NCBI GenBank assembly: GCA_027886175.1
Contig: JAJNNQ010000129.1
Location: forward strand, 1,302,001 to 1,366,000
Direction: 5' to 3'
Source of the DNA: Phylloscopus collybita
Taxonomy: Eukaryota > Chordata > Aves > Passeriformes > Phylloscopidae
Length of the DNA stretch: 64,000 nucleotides
Shown in pieces: positions 39,030 to 50,100 of the stretch. The translations under genes and the position numbers were made by a program. Below the pieces are notes generated by a model that worked only from the letters and a program-made list of their open reading frames with translations, had not been told where the DNA came from and searched no databases. Each line of letters starts with the position of its first letter. The stretch's first letter is position 1.

Positions 39030-39395
39030 CATTTGGCACTACAAAGGTAGACAAACTTCCATCTGGTGGTGGATTGCTTCGGGGAGATATCCACATTTGT
39101 ATGGAATTTCAGCAGGCAGAATCCCAGTGGCAGGCAGATATCATTAGACACAAAGAGTGGTCCTTTTCCATGCGAAACCAAAGTCTCCACCTCATGTTCC
39201 TGATGTGAGTTTGTAGGAGGCCTTTGGAACTACAAGGGTAAACAACCTTCCATGTGCTGGTACATTCCATCTGGGAGATATAGTCATTTCTAAGGAATTA
39301 CAGCATTCATGATCCCTTTGGCAGGCAGAGAGCATTAGACAGGAAATGTGGCTCTTTTCCATGGGAAACCAAAGTCTCCACCCCACGTTCCTGAT
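39030..39395 (+). repeat. Left arm of an inverted paralogous pair
   Basis: This segment shares rare landmarks with the reverse complement of 42,930-43,265: CACAAAGAGTGG(T)CC, the GATATCCACATTTG variant, TTCCATGTGCTGG and a degenerate CATTCATGATCCCTTTGG region. The pair centres near 41,154, about 700 bp right of the strand-switch point, so the switch is not a simple symmetrical hairpin. Confidence 0.75.
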
Positions 39396-40449
39396 GTTAG
39401 TTTGTAGGAGGCATTTGGCATTACAAAGGTAGACAAACTTCCATCTGGTGGTGGATTGCACCTGGGAGATATCCGCATCTGTATGGAGTTTCAGCAGGCC
39501 TTATCCCAGTGTGCGGCAGACAGCTTTAGGCACGAACGGTGGCCCTTTTCCATGGGAAACCAAAGTCTCCACTCCAGGTTCCTGATGTCAGTTTGTAGGA
39601 GGCCTTTGGCACTACAGGGGCAGACAATGTTTTGTCTGGTGGTTGATTGCATCGAGGAGATATCCTCATTTGTATGGAATTTCAGCAGGCAGAAGCCCAG
39701 TGGCAGGCAGACAGCATTAGACACGAACAGTGGACCTTTTCCATGGGAAACCAAAGTCTCCACCTCACGTTCCTGATGTCAGTTATTAGGAGGCCTTTGG
39801 ATCTACAAGGGCAGACAAAATTCCATCTGGTGGTAAATTGCACCTGGGAGATATCCTCCTTTGTATAGAATTATAAAGGAATTTTAGTGCGCAGAATCCC
39901 AGCGGCAGGTAGACAGAATTAGACATTAATAGTGGCCCTTTTCCAGGGGAAAACAAAGTCTCCAGGCCAGGTTCCTGATGTCAGGTTTTAGGAGGCCTTT
40001 GGCACTACAAGAACAGACAAACTTCCATCTGGTGGTAGATTGCACCTGGGTGATATCCTCATTTGTATGGAATTTTAGTGGAATTAAAGTAGGCAGAAGC
40101 CAAGTGGCTGGCAGACAGCATTAGACACGAACGGTGGCCCATTTCTAAGGGAAACCAAAGTCTCCATCCCACGTTCCTGATGTCAGTTTGTAGGAGGCCT
40201 TTGGCACTACAAGGGCAGACAAACTTCCAACTAGTGGTAGATTCCATCTGGGAGATATCCTCATTTGTGAGGAATTTCTGCAGGCATAACTTCAGTGGCA
40301 GGCAGACAGCATTAGACACAAACTGTCCCCCTTTTCCTTGGGATACCAAAGCCTCCCCCCCACGTTCCTGATATCAGTTTGTAAGAGGCGTTTGGAACTA
40401 CAAGGGCAGCAAAACTTCCATCTGGTGGTAAATTGCACCTGGGAGATAT

Positions 40450-40453
40450 CCAC
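40450..40453. other. Satellite strand-switch breakpoint
   Basis: The plus-oriented monomer runs to GGGAGATATCC and is followed directly by ACTCTTTGTGTCTAATGC, which is the reverse complement of a different monomer phase (GCATTAGACACAAAGAGT). The joint shares only CC (40,450-40,451) with the uninterrupted minus-strand relative at 43,148. All monomers before it are on plus and all after it on minus, so they converge at this point. Confidence 0.92.
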
Positions 40454-40800
40454 TCTTTGTGTCTAATGCTATCTGCCTGCCACTGGGCTTCTGCCTGCTG
40501 AAATTCCATACAAATGTGGATATCTCCCCGATGCAATCAATCACCAGACGGAAGTTTGTCTGCCCTTGTAGTGCCAAAAGCCTCCTACAAACTGACATCT
40601 GGAATGTGAGGTGGAGACTTTGGTTTCCCATGGAAAAGGGCCACCGTTCGTGTCTAATGCTGTCTACCTGCCACTTTGCTTATGCCTACTAAAATTCCAT
40701 ATAAATGAGTCTACCTCTAATGTGCAATCTACCACCAGATGGAAGTTTTTCTGCCTTTGTAGTTCCAAAGGCCTCCTACAAACTGACATCAGGAACATGG
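40452..40800 (-). repeat. Direct duplication, copy A (at the strand switch)
   Basis: This segment matches 43,150-43,495 closely in the same orientation, from CTCTTTGTGTCTAATGCTAT through the rare AATGAGTCTA(C/T)CTCTAATGTG variant. The few differences include GGTGGAGAC versus GGTGAAGTC. The left edge coincides with the strand-switch breakpoint, so the inverted array begins inside a copy of this segment. Confidence 0.85.
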
Positions 40801-41099
40801 GGTGGAGACTTTGGTTTCCCATGGAAAAGGGCCACCGTTTGTGTCTAATGCTGTCTGCCTGCCACTGGGCTTATGCTTGGCGAAATTCCACACAAATGAG
40901 GATATATCCCAGATGCAATCAACGACCAGACGGAAGTTTGTCTGCCCTTGTAGTGTCAAACGTGTCCTACAAACTGACATCTGGAATGTGGGGTGGAGAC
41001 TTTGGTTTCTGATGGAAAATGGGCCACTGTTCCTGTCTAATGCTCTCTGCCTGCCACTGGGCTTCTGCCTTGTAAAATTCCATAAAAATGAGGATATCT

Positions 41100-41560
41100 C
41101 CCAGATGGAATCTTCCACCAGTTGGAAGTTTGTCTGCCCTTGTAGTGCCAAAGGCCTCCTGCACACTGACATAAGGTACGTAGGGTGTGTAATTTGCTTT
41201 CCCATTGAAATGGGCCACTGATCGTGTCTAATGGTGTCTGCCTGCCACTGGGCTTATGCCTGATAAAATTGCATACAAATGAGGATATCTCCCAGATGGA
41301 ATCGACCACCAGATGGAAGTGTGTCTGCCCGTGTAGTGCAAAGGCCTCCTACAAACTGACATCAGGAACCTGGAGTGGACACATTGGTTTCCAATGGAAA
41401 AGGGCCACCATTAGTGTTCAAGGCTCTCTCCATGCCACTGGGCTTACGACTACTGAAATTACATACGAATGAGGACATCTTCCAGATTGAATCTACCACC
41501 AGATGGAAGTTTCTCTGACTTTGTATTTCCAAAGGCCTCCTACAAACTGACATCAGGAAC
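41100..41560 (-). repeat. Direct duplication, copy A (CGTAGGGTGT-type monomers)
   Basis: This block shares the order of rare variants with 46,700-47,180: CGTAGGGTGTGTAATTT, GATCGTGTCTAATGGTG, TGGAGTGGACACATTGGTTT and TTCCAGATTGAATC. After this block the two copies differ by one extra monomer in the right-hand copy. Confidence 0.8.
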
Positions 41561-42929
41561 CTAGGTTGGAGACTTTGGTTTTGCATGGAAATGGGCCACC
41601 GTTAGTGTCTAATGCTGTCTGCCGGCCACTGGTTTTCTCCCTACTGAAATTCCACCAAAATTCCATACAAATGAGGATATCTCCCAGATGGAATCTAGCA
41701 ACAGATGGAAGTTCCTCTGACCTTGTAGTTCCAAAGGCCTCCTAGGAACCGACATCAGGAACATGGGCTGGAGACTTTGTTTTCCCATGGAAAAGGGCCA
41801 CCCTTCGTGTCTAACGCTGTCTGCCTGACCCTGGGGTTATGCGTACTAAAATTCCACTAAAATTCCATACAAATGAGTACATCTCCTAGCTGCAATCTAC
41901 CGCCAGATGGAAGTTTGCCTGCCCTTGTACTGCCAAAGGCCTCCTGCAAACTGACATCCGGAGGCTGGGGTGGAGACGTTGGGTTCCCATGGAAAAGGGC
42001 CCTTTTCATGTCCAATGCTGTCTCCTTGCCACTGGGCTTATGATTACTAAAATTCCATACAAATGAGGATATCTCCCACATGGAATATACAACCAGTTGG
42101 AAGTTTTTCTGCCCTTTCAGTTCGAAAGGCCTCCAAAAAAACTGACATTCGTAATGTGGGGTGGAGACTTTGGTTTCTCATGGAAAAGGGACACTGTTGG
42201 TGTCTAATGCTGTCTGTCTGCCACTGGGCTTATGCCTAGTAAAATTCCATACAAATGAGGATATCTCCCAGATGGAATCGACCACCAAATGGAAGTTTTT
42301 CTGACCTTGTAGTGCCAAAGACCTCCTACAAACTGAGATCCGGAAGGTGGGGTGGAGACTTTGGTTTCCCATGGAAAAGGGCCACCGTTTGTGTCTAATG
42401 CTGTCCGCTTGCCACTGTGCCGATGGCGACTGAAATTCCATAACAAATGACGACTTCTCCCAGGTGCAATCTACTACCGGATGTAAGTTTTGTCTGCCTT
42501 TTTAGTGCCAAAGGCCTCCTACGAATTCACATCAGGAACGTGGGGTGGAGACTTTGGTTTCCCATGGAAAAGGTCCACCGTTCGTTGCTAATGCTGTCTG
42601 ACTGCCACTGGGCCGATTGCTACTAAAATTGGATACAAATGAAGATATCTCCCAGATGGAATCTACCACCAGTTTAAAGTTTGTCTACCATTGTAGTGCA
42701 AAAGGCCCCCAACAAACAGACATTCGGGAACGTGAGCTGGAGACATTGGTTTCCCATGGAAAAGGACAACTGTTTGTGTCGAATGCTGTCTGCCTGCCAC
42801 TGGGCTTTTGCCTGCTGAAATTCCATACAAATGAGGATATCTCCCAGAGGAATCTACCAGCAGCTGGAAGTTTGTCTGCCCTTGTACTGCCAAAAGCCTC
42901 CGACAAACTGACATCAGGAACATGGGGTG

Positions 42930-43265
42930 GAGACTTTGGTTTCCCATGGAAAAGGGCCACATTTCCTGTCTAATGCTGTCTGCCTGCCAAAGGGATTATG
43001 AATGCTGTAATTCCTTAGAAATGACTATATCTCCCAGATGGAATATACCAGCACATGGAAGGTTGTTTGCCCTTGCAGTGCCAAAGGCCTCCTACAAACT
43101 AACATCAGGAACATGAGGTGGAGACTTTGGTTTCGCATGGAAAAGGACCACTCTTTGTGTCTAATGCTATCTGCCTGCCACTGGGCTTCTGCCTGCTGAA
43201 ATTCCATACAAATGTGGATATCTCCCCGATGCAATCAATCACCAGACGGAAGTTTGTCTGCCCTT
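42930..43265 (-). repeat. Right arm of an inverted paralogous pair
   Basis: This is the reverse-complement relative of 39,030-39,395. It includes CCAAAGGGATTATGAATGC, CCAGCACATGGAAGG and CCACTCTTTG (43,148-43,157), which pairs with CAAAGAGTGG at 39,151-39,160. Its right part is also directly duplicated at the strand switch. Confidence 0.75.
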
Positions 43266-43495
43266 GTAGTGCCAAAAGCCTCCTACAAACTGACATCTGG
43301 AATGTGAGGTGAAGTCTTTGGTTTCCCATGGAAAAGGGCCACCGTTCGTGTCTAATGCTGTCTACCTGCCACTTGGCTTATGCCTACTAAAATTCCATAT
43401 CAATGAGTCTATCTCTAATGTGCAATCTTCCACCAGATGGAAGTTTTTCTGCCTTTGTAGTGCCAAAGGCCTCCTACGAACTGACATCAGGAACC
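43149..43495 (-). repeat. Direct duplication, copy B
   Basis: This is the partner of 40,452-40,800, about 2.7 kb away. Unlike copy A it continues leftward into normal minus-strand satellite, so it looks like the unbroken version. Confidence 0.85.
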
Positions 43496-45229
43496 TGGGA
43501 TGGAGACTTTGTTTTCCCATGGAAAAGGGCCACTGTTCGTGTCTATTGCTGACTTCCTGCCAGTGGGATTATGAGTTCGGATATTCCATATAACTGAGGA
43601 CATCTCCCAGGCGCAACCTACCACAAGATGGAAGTTTCTCTGCCCTTGTAGTGCCAAAGGCCTTCTACAAACTGACATCTGGAATGTGAGGTGGAGACTT
43701 TGGTTTTCCATGGGATAGGGCCACAGTTAGCGTCTAATGCTGTCTGCCTGTCACTGGGCTTATTCCTGCTAAAATTCCATACAAATGAGGATATCTCCCA
43801 GCTGGAATCTACCACCAGTTGGAAGTTTATCTGCCCTTTTAGTTCCAAAGGCCTCCTAAAAACTGACATCAGGAACCTGGGGTGGAGACTTTGGTTTCCC
43901 ATGGAAAAGGGCCACCGTTCCTGTCTGATGTTCTCTGATGCCTACTCGGATTCTGCCTAATTAAATTCAACTAAAATTCCATATAAATAAGGATATCTCC
44001 CATATGGAATATACCACGAGATGGAAGTTTGTCCGCACTTGTAGTGCCACAGGCCTCCTGAAAACTGACATTAGGAACGTGGGGTGAAGACTTTGGTTTT
44101 TCATGGAAAAGGGCCACCGTTCCTGTCTAATGCTGTCTGCCTGCCACTAGGCTTATGGCTGCTAAAATTGCATACAAATGGGGATATCTCCCAGATGCAA
44201 CCGACCACCAGTTGGAAGTTTGTCTGGCCTTGTAGTGCCAATGGCCTCCTACAAACTGACATTCCAGTACGTGAGGTGGAGACTTCGGTTTCCCATGGAA
44301 ATGGCCAGCGTTCGTGTCTAATGATGTGTGCCTGCCAGTGGGCTTATGGCAACTAAAATTACATACAAATGAGGATATCTCCCAGATGCAATATGCCACC
44401 AGTTGGAAGTTTGTCTCCTCTTGTAGTGCCAGAGGCCTCCTAAAAAATGACATCAGGAACGTGGTGTGGAGACGTTGGTTTCCCATGGAAATGGGCCACT
44501 ATTCCTGTCTAATTTTGTCTTCCTGCCGCTGGGATTCTGCCTATTAAATTCCACTAAAATTCCATACAAATGAGATTATCTCCCAAATGCAATATAACAC
44601 CAGATGGAAGTTTCTCTGCCCTTGTGTTTCCAAAGGCCTCCTACAAACTGACATTAGGAACCTAGGGTGGAGACTTTGGTTTCCCATGGAAAAGGACCAC
44701 CGTTCCTGTCTAATGCTGTCTGCCTGGCACTGTGGTTATGACTGCTGAAGTTCCATACAAATGAGGATATCTCCGAGGTGCAATCTACCACCAGGTGGAA
44801 GTTTGTCTGCCCTTGTAGTTCCAAAGGCCTTTTACAAACTGACATCTGGAGCGTGCGGTGGAGACTTTGGTTTCCCATGGAAATGGGCCACCGTTTGTGT
44901 CTAATGCTATGTGCCTGCCAATGGGCCTCTGCCTAGGAAAATTCCATACAAATGAGGATATCTCCCAGATGGAGTCTACCACCACTTGAAAGTTTTTCTA
45001 CCATTGTAATGCCAATGACCTCCTACAAACTGACATGAGGAATCTGGAGAGGACGCTTTGGTTTCCCATGGAAAAGGGCCACCCTTGGTGTTTAATGCTG
45101 TCTCCTTGCCACTGGGTTTATGCCTACCGAAATTACATACAAATGAGGATATCTCCCAGATGGAATCTACCACCAGATGGAAGTTTCTTTGACCATGTAG
45201 TTCCAAAGGCCTCCTACAAACTGACATCA

Positions 45230-45620
45230 GGAACATGGGGTGGAGACTTTGTTTTCCCATGGAAGAGGGCCACCGTTTTTGTCTAATGCTGTCTGCCTGC
45301 CACTGGGGTTATGACTACTGAAATTATATACAAATGTGGATATCTCCCAGATGCAATATGGCACCAGTTGGAAGTTTGTCTGCTCTTGTAGTGCCAAAGG
45401 CCTCCTACAAACTGACATCAGGAACCAAGGGTGGAGACTTTGGTTTTGCATGGAAATGGGCCACCGTTAATGTCTAATGCTGTCTGTCGGCCACTAGTTT
45501 TCTCCCTACTGAAATTCCACCAAAATTCCATACAAATGAGGATATCTCCCAGATGGAATCTACCACCAGATGGAAGTTCCTCTGACCTTGTAGTTCTAAA
45601 GGCCTCCTACAAACTGACAG
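45230..45620 (-). repeat. Direct duplication with 47,163-47,560
   Basis: Two monomers here (AATGTGGATATCTCCC, AATATGGCACCAGTTGG, GGTTTTGCATGGAAATGG, TTTTCTCCCTACTGAAATTC) recur at about 47,163-47,560, roughly 1.94 kb away. A third, partial relative begins near 41,560. Confidence 0.75.
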
Positions 45621-46244
45621 CAGGAACCTGGGCTGGAGACTTTCTTTTCCCATGGAAAAGGGCCACCCTGCATGTCTAATGCTGTCTGCCTGCCACTGGG
45701 CTTATGTGTACTAAAATTCCACTAAAATTCCATACAAATGAGGACATCTCCTAGCTGCAATCTACCGCCAGATGGAAGATTATCTACCCTTGTGGTGCCA
45801 AAGGCCTCCTGCAAACTGACATCAGGGGACTGGGGTGGAGACGTTGTTTTCCCATGGAAAAGGGCCTGTTTCATGTCCAATGCTGTCCTCTTGCCACTGG
45901 CCTTATGAGTACTAAAATTTCATACAAATGAGGATATATTCCAGATGGAATCTCCCACCAGTTGGAAATTTGTCTGCCCTTGTAGTTCCAAAGGCCTTCT
46001 ACAAACTGACATCCGGAATGTGGGGTGGAGACTTTGGTTTCTCATGGAAAAGGGCCACTGTTCGTGTCTAATGCTCTCTGCCTGCCACTGGGCTTATGCC
46101 TAGTAAAATTGCATACAAATGAGGATATCTCCCAGATGGAATCTTCCACCAGTTGGAAGTTTGTCTGCCCTTGTAGTGCCAAAAGGCCTTCTGCAAACTG
46201 ACATAATGAACGTAGGGTGTATAATTTGGTTTCCCATGGAAATG

Positions 46245-46740
46245 GGCCACCCTTGGTGTTTAATACTGTCCCCTTGCCACTGGGCTTATGACTACTGAAA
46301 TTACATACAAATGAGGATATCTCCCAGACGCAATATGCCACCAGATGGAAGTTTGTCTGCTCTTGCAGTGACAAAGGCCTCCTACAAACTGACATTCGGA
46401 TCCTCACCTGGAGACTTTGGTTTCCTATGGAAAAGGCCCACCGTTCATGTTTAATGCTGTCTTTCTGGGCTGCTGAGTACTAAAATACCACTAAAATTCC
46501 ATACCAATGAGGACATCTCCGAGGTGCAATCTACCGCCAGTTGGAAGTTTGTCTGCCCTTGTAGTGCCAAAGGCCTCCTTCAAACTGAGATCAGGAACAT
46601 AGGATGGATAATTTCTTTTTCCATGGAAAAGGGCCACAGTTCATGTCTAATGCTGTCTGAGTGTTAGTGGGCAAATGCCTACTAATATTCCCTACAAATG
46701 AGGATATCTCCCAAATGGAATTTTCCACCAGTTGGAAGTT
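46245..46740 (-). repeat. Inverted close relative of HOR monomers m1-m3
   Basis: The reverse complement follows HOR m1 to m3 in order and includes their diagnostic oddities: AAAGAAATTATCCATCCTAT, GTGGTATTTTAGTACTCAGC, CATTAAACATGAACGGTGGG, CCAGGTGAGG and CAGTATTAAACACCAAGGGT. The combination AACTGGCGGTAG plus CAGCCCAGA plus CCAGGTGAGG is that of HOR copy 8. Only scattered substitutions separate them, for example CCCAGAAAGAC versus CCCAGACAGAC. Confidence 0.85.
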
Positions 46741-47180
46741 TGTCTGCCCTTGTAGTGCCAAAGGCCTTCTGCAAACTGACTTAAGGAACGTAGGGTGTAT
46801 AATTTCGTTTCCCATGGAAATGGGCCACTGATCGTGTCTAATGGTGTCTGCCTGCCACTGGGCTTATGCCTGCTAAAATTGCATACAAATGAGGATATCT
46901 CCCAGATGGAATCGACCACCAGATGGAAGTTTGTCTGCCCTTGTAGTGCAAAGGCCTCCTACAAACTGACATCCGGAACCTGGAGTGGACACATTGGTTT
47001 CCAATGGAAAAGGGCCAGCGTTAGTGTTCAATGCTCTCTCCTTGCCACTGGGCTTACGACTACTGAAATTACATACAAATGAGGATATCTTCCAGATTGA
47101 ATCTACCACCAGATGGAAGTTTCTCTGACCTTGTAGTTCCAAAGGCCTCCTACAAACTGACTTCAGGAACATGGTGTAGA
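46700..47180 (-). repeat. Direct duplication, copy B (CGTAGGGTGT-type monomers)
   Basis: This is the partner of 41,100-41,560. It continues into an additional monomer with a short T-run near 47,185 before rejoining sequence like 41,560 onward (CTGCCGGCCACTGGTTTTC at about 47,421). Confidence 0.8.
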
Positions 47181-50100
47181 GGCTTTTTTTTCCCATTGAA
47201 GAAGGCCACCGTTCCTGTCTAATGCTGTCTGCCTGCCACTGGGGTTATGACTAGTGAAAGTACATACAAATGTGGATATCTCCCAGATGCAATATGGCAC
47301 CAGTTGGAAGTTTGTCTGCTCTTGTAGTGCCAAAGGCCTCCTACAAACTGACATCAGGAACCTAGGGTGGAGACTTTGGTTTTGCATGAAAATGGGCCAC
47401 TGTTAGTGTCTAATGCTGTCTGCCGGCCACTGGTTTTCTCCCTACTGAAATTCCACCAAAATTCCATACAAATGAGGATATCTCCCAGATGGAATCTACC
47501 ACCAGATGGAAGTTCCTCTGACCTTGTACTGCCAAAGGCCTCTTACAAACTGACATCAGGAACATGAGGTGGAGACTTTGTTTTCCCATGGAAAAGGGCC
47601 AGCGTTCTTGTCTAATGCTGTCTGCCTGCCACTGGCCTACTTCCTACTAAAATTCCACTAAAATTCCAAAAAAATGAGGATATCTCCCAGGTGCAATCTA
47701 CAACCAGATGGAAGTTTCTCTGCCCTTATATTGGAAAACACCTCCTACAACGTGACATCAGCAACGTGGGGTGGAGATTTTGAATTCCCATGGGAAAGGG
47801 CCACCGTTCGTGTCTAACGATGTCTGCCTCCCACTGGGGTTATGCCTGCTGAAATTCCATACAAATGAGGATATCTCCCAGATGGAATCTACCACCAGTT
47901 GGAAGTTTGTCTGCCCTTGTAGTGCCAAAGGCCTCCTAAATACTGACATCAGGAACGTGGATTGGACTTTGGTTTCCCATGGAAAAGGGGCACCGTTTGT
48001 GCCTAATGCTATGTGCCTGCCGCTGGGCTTATGCCTAGTAAAGTTCCATACAAATGAGGATATCTCCCACATGGAATTTACCATCAGATGGATGTTTGTC
48101 TGCCCTTGTAGTGGCAAAAGCCTCCTAAAAAACTGACATCAGGAACCAGGGGTGGAGATTTTTGTTTCCCATGGAAAAGGGCCACCGTTCGTGTCTAATG
48201 GTGTCTGCCTGCAACTGGGGTTATGCCTGCTGAAATTCCTCACAAATGAGGATATCTCCCTGATGGAATCTTCCACCAGATGGAAGTATGTCTGCCCTTA
48301 TAGTGCCAAAGTCCTCCTACAAACTGACATCAGGAACGTGGCGTGTAGACTTTGTTTTCCCAAGGAAATTGGCCACCGTTCGAGTCTAGTGCTGTCTGCC
48401 TGCCACTGGGCTTCTGCCTGCTGAAATTCCAAAGATATTTGGAAATCTCTCCGATGCAATCAACCACCTGACGGAAGTTTGTCTGCCCTTGTAATGCCAA
48501 AGGCCTCTTAAATACTGACATCAGGAACCTGGAGTGGAGACTTTGGTTTCCCATGGAAATGGGCCACCGTTCGTTCCTAATGCTGTCTGCCTGCCACTGG
48601 GTTTCTTCCTACTAAAATTCCACTAAAATTCCATAGAAATAAGGATATCTTCCAAGTGCAATCTACAACCAGATAAAAGAATCTCTGCCCTTGTAGTACC
48701 AAAGCTCTCCTAAAAAACTGACATCAGAAACCAGGGGTGCAGACTTTGTTTTCCCATGGAAATGGGCCAGCGATCGTGTCTAATGCTTTCGGCCTGCGAC
48801 TGGGCTTCTGCCTGCTCAAATTCCAAAGAAATTTGGAAATCTCTCCGATGCAATCTACCTCCTGACGGAAGTTTTTCTGCCTCTGTAATGCCAAATGCCT
48901 CCTACAAATTGACATCAGGAGCCTGGAGTGGAGACTTTGGTTTCCCATGGAAAAGGGTCAGCATTCGTGTCTAATGCTGTCTGCCTGCCACTGGGCTTAT
49001 GGCTACTGAAATTACATACAAATGAGGATATCACCCAGATGCAATATGCCACCAGTTGCAAGTTTGTCTGCTCTTGTGGTGCCAAAGGCATCCTAGAAAC
49101 GGACATCAGGAACGTGGGGTGGAGATTTTGGTTTCCCATGGAAATGGGCCACCATTGGTGTTTAATGCTGTCGATATGCCACTGGGCTTCTGTCACTTTA
49201 ATTCCACTAAAATTCCATACAAATGAGGATATCTCCAAGATGCAATATGCCACCAGTCAGAAGTCTGTCTGTTCTTGTAGTGCAAAAGGCCTCATAAAAA
49301 CTGACATCAGGAACCTGATCTGGAGACTTTGCTTTCCCCTGGAAAAGGGCCAGTATTCATGTCTAATTCTGTGTGCCTGCTGCTGGGATTCTGCGTACTA
49401 AAATTGCTCTAAAATTCTATACAAATGAGAATATCTCGCAGGTGCAATCTGCCCCCGGTTTGAAGTTTTCTGCCCTTGTATTGCCAAAGGGCTCCTATAA
49501 ACTGACATCTGAAACGTAGGATGGATGATTTGGTTTCCCATGGAAAAAGGCCACTGTTCATGCCTAATGCTGTGTGCCTGCCACTGGGCGTATGCCTGCT
49601 AAAATTCCATGCAAATGAGGATATCTCGCAGATGCCATTTACCACCAGATGAAAGTTTGCCTGCCCTTGTAGTGGCAAAGGCCTCCTAAAATCTGACATC
49701 GGGAACGTGGTTTGGAGACTTTGGTTTCCCATGGAAAAGGACCACCGTTCGTATCTAATGCTGTCTGCCTGGCATTGTGGTTATGACAGCTGAAGTTCCA
49801 TACAAATGAGGATATCTCCCAGGTGCAATCTACCACCAGGTGGAAGTTTGTCTGCCCTTGTAGTCCCAAAGGCCTCCTTTAAACTGACATCAGGACGTCG
49901 GGGTGGAGACTTTGGTTTCCCATAGAAATGGGCCGCCGCTCATGTCTAATGCTGTCTGCCTGCCACTGGCCTTCTTCCTACTAAAATTCCACTAAATTTC
50001 CATAGAAATAAAGGTATCTCCCAGGTGCAATCTACAACCAGATGGAAGTTTCTCTGCCCTTATATTGGATAACGCCTCCTACAAAGTGACATCAGCAACG

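Larger units (their letters stand above)
38443..40451 (+). repeat. Diverged plus-strand satellite, no HOR order
   Basis: About ten monomers keep the plus orientation but not the canonical order. After m10/m11-like monomers (38,587; 38,790), hybrids appear. An m9-m10-m11-like run recurs at about 39,550-40,090. Unusual monomers at 39,030-39,395 carry a GATATCCACATTTG variant, a CACAAAGAGTGG box and a TGATCCCTTTGGCAGG segment. Their reverse-complement relatives lie at about 42,930-43,265. No gene or RNA feature is seen. Confidence 0.88.

Noticed and set aside
40452..40800. Large hairpin centred on the strand switch
   Set aside because: Sequences on either side are different monomers in different phase, so complementarity is only at general satellite level. 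The better mirror pair centres near 41.15 kb.
47180..47200. Short T-run in TTTTTTTTCCC as a polyadenylation tail of a retroposon
   Set aside because: It is about eight T inside an otherwise normal monomer, without target-site duplication or inserted sequence. It is a local mutation of GGTTTTCCC.
49600..49615. Octamer-like ATGCAAAT as a conserved regulatory site
   Set aside because: It occurs only in occasional monomers (also near 62,872) as a point variant of ATACAAAT, and is not a family-wide element.
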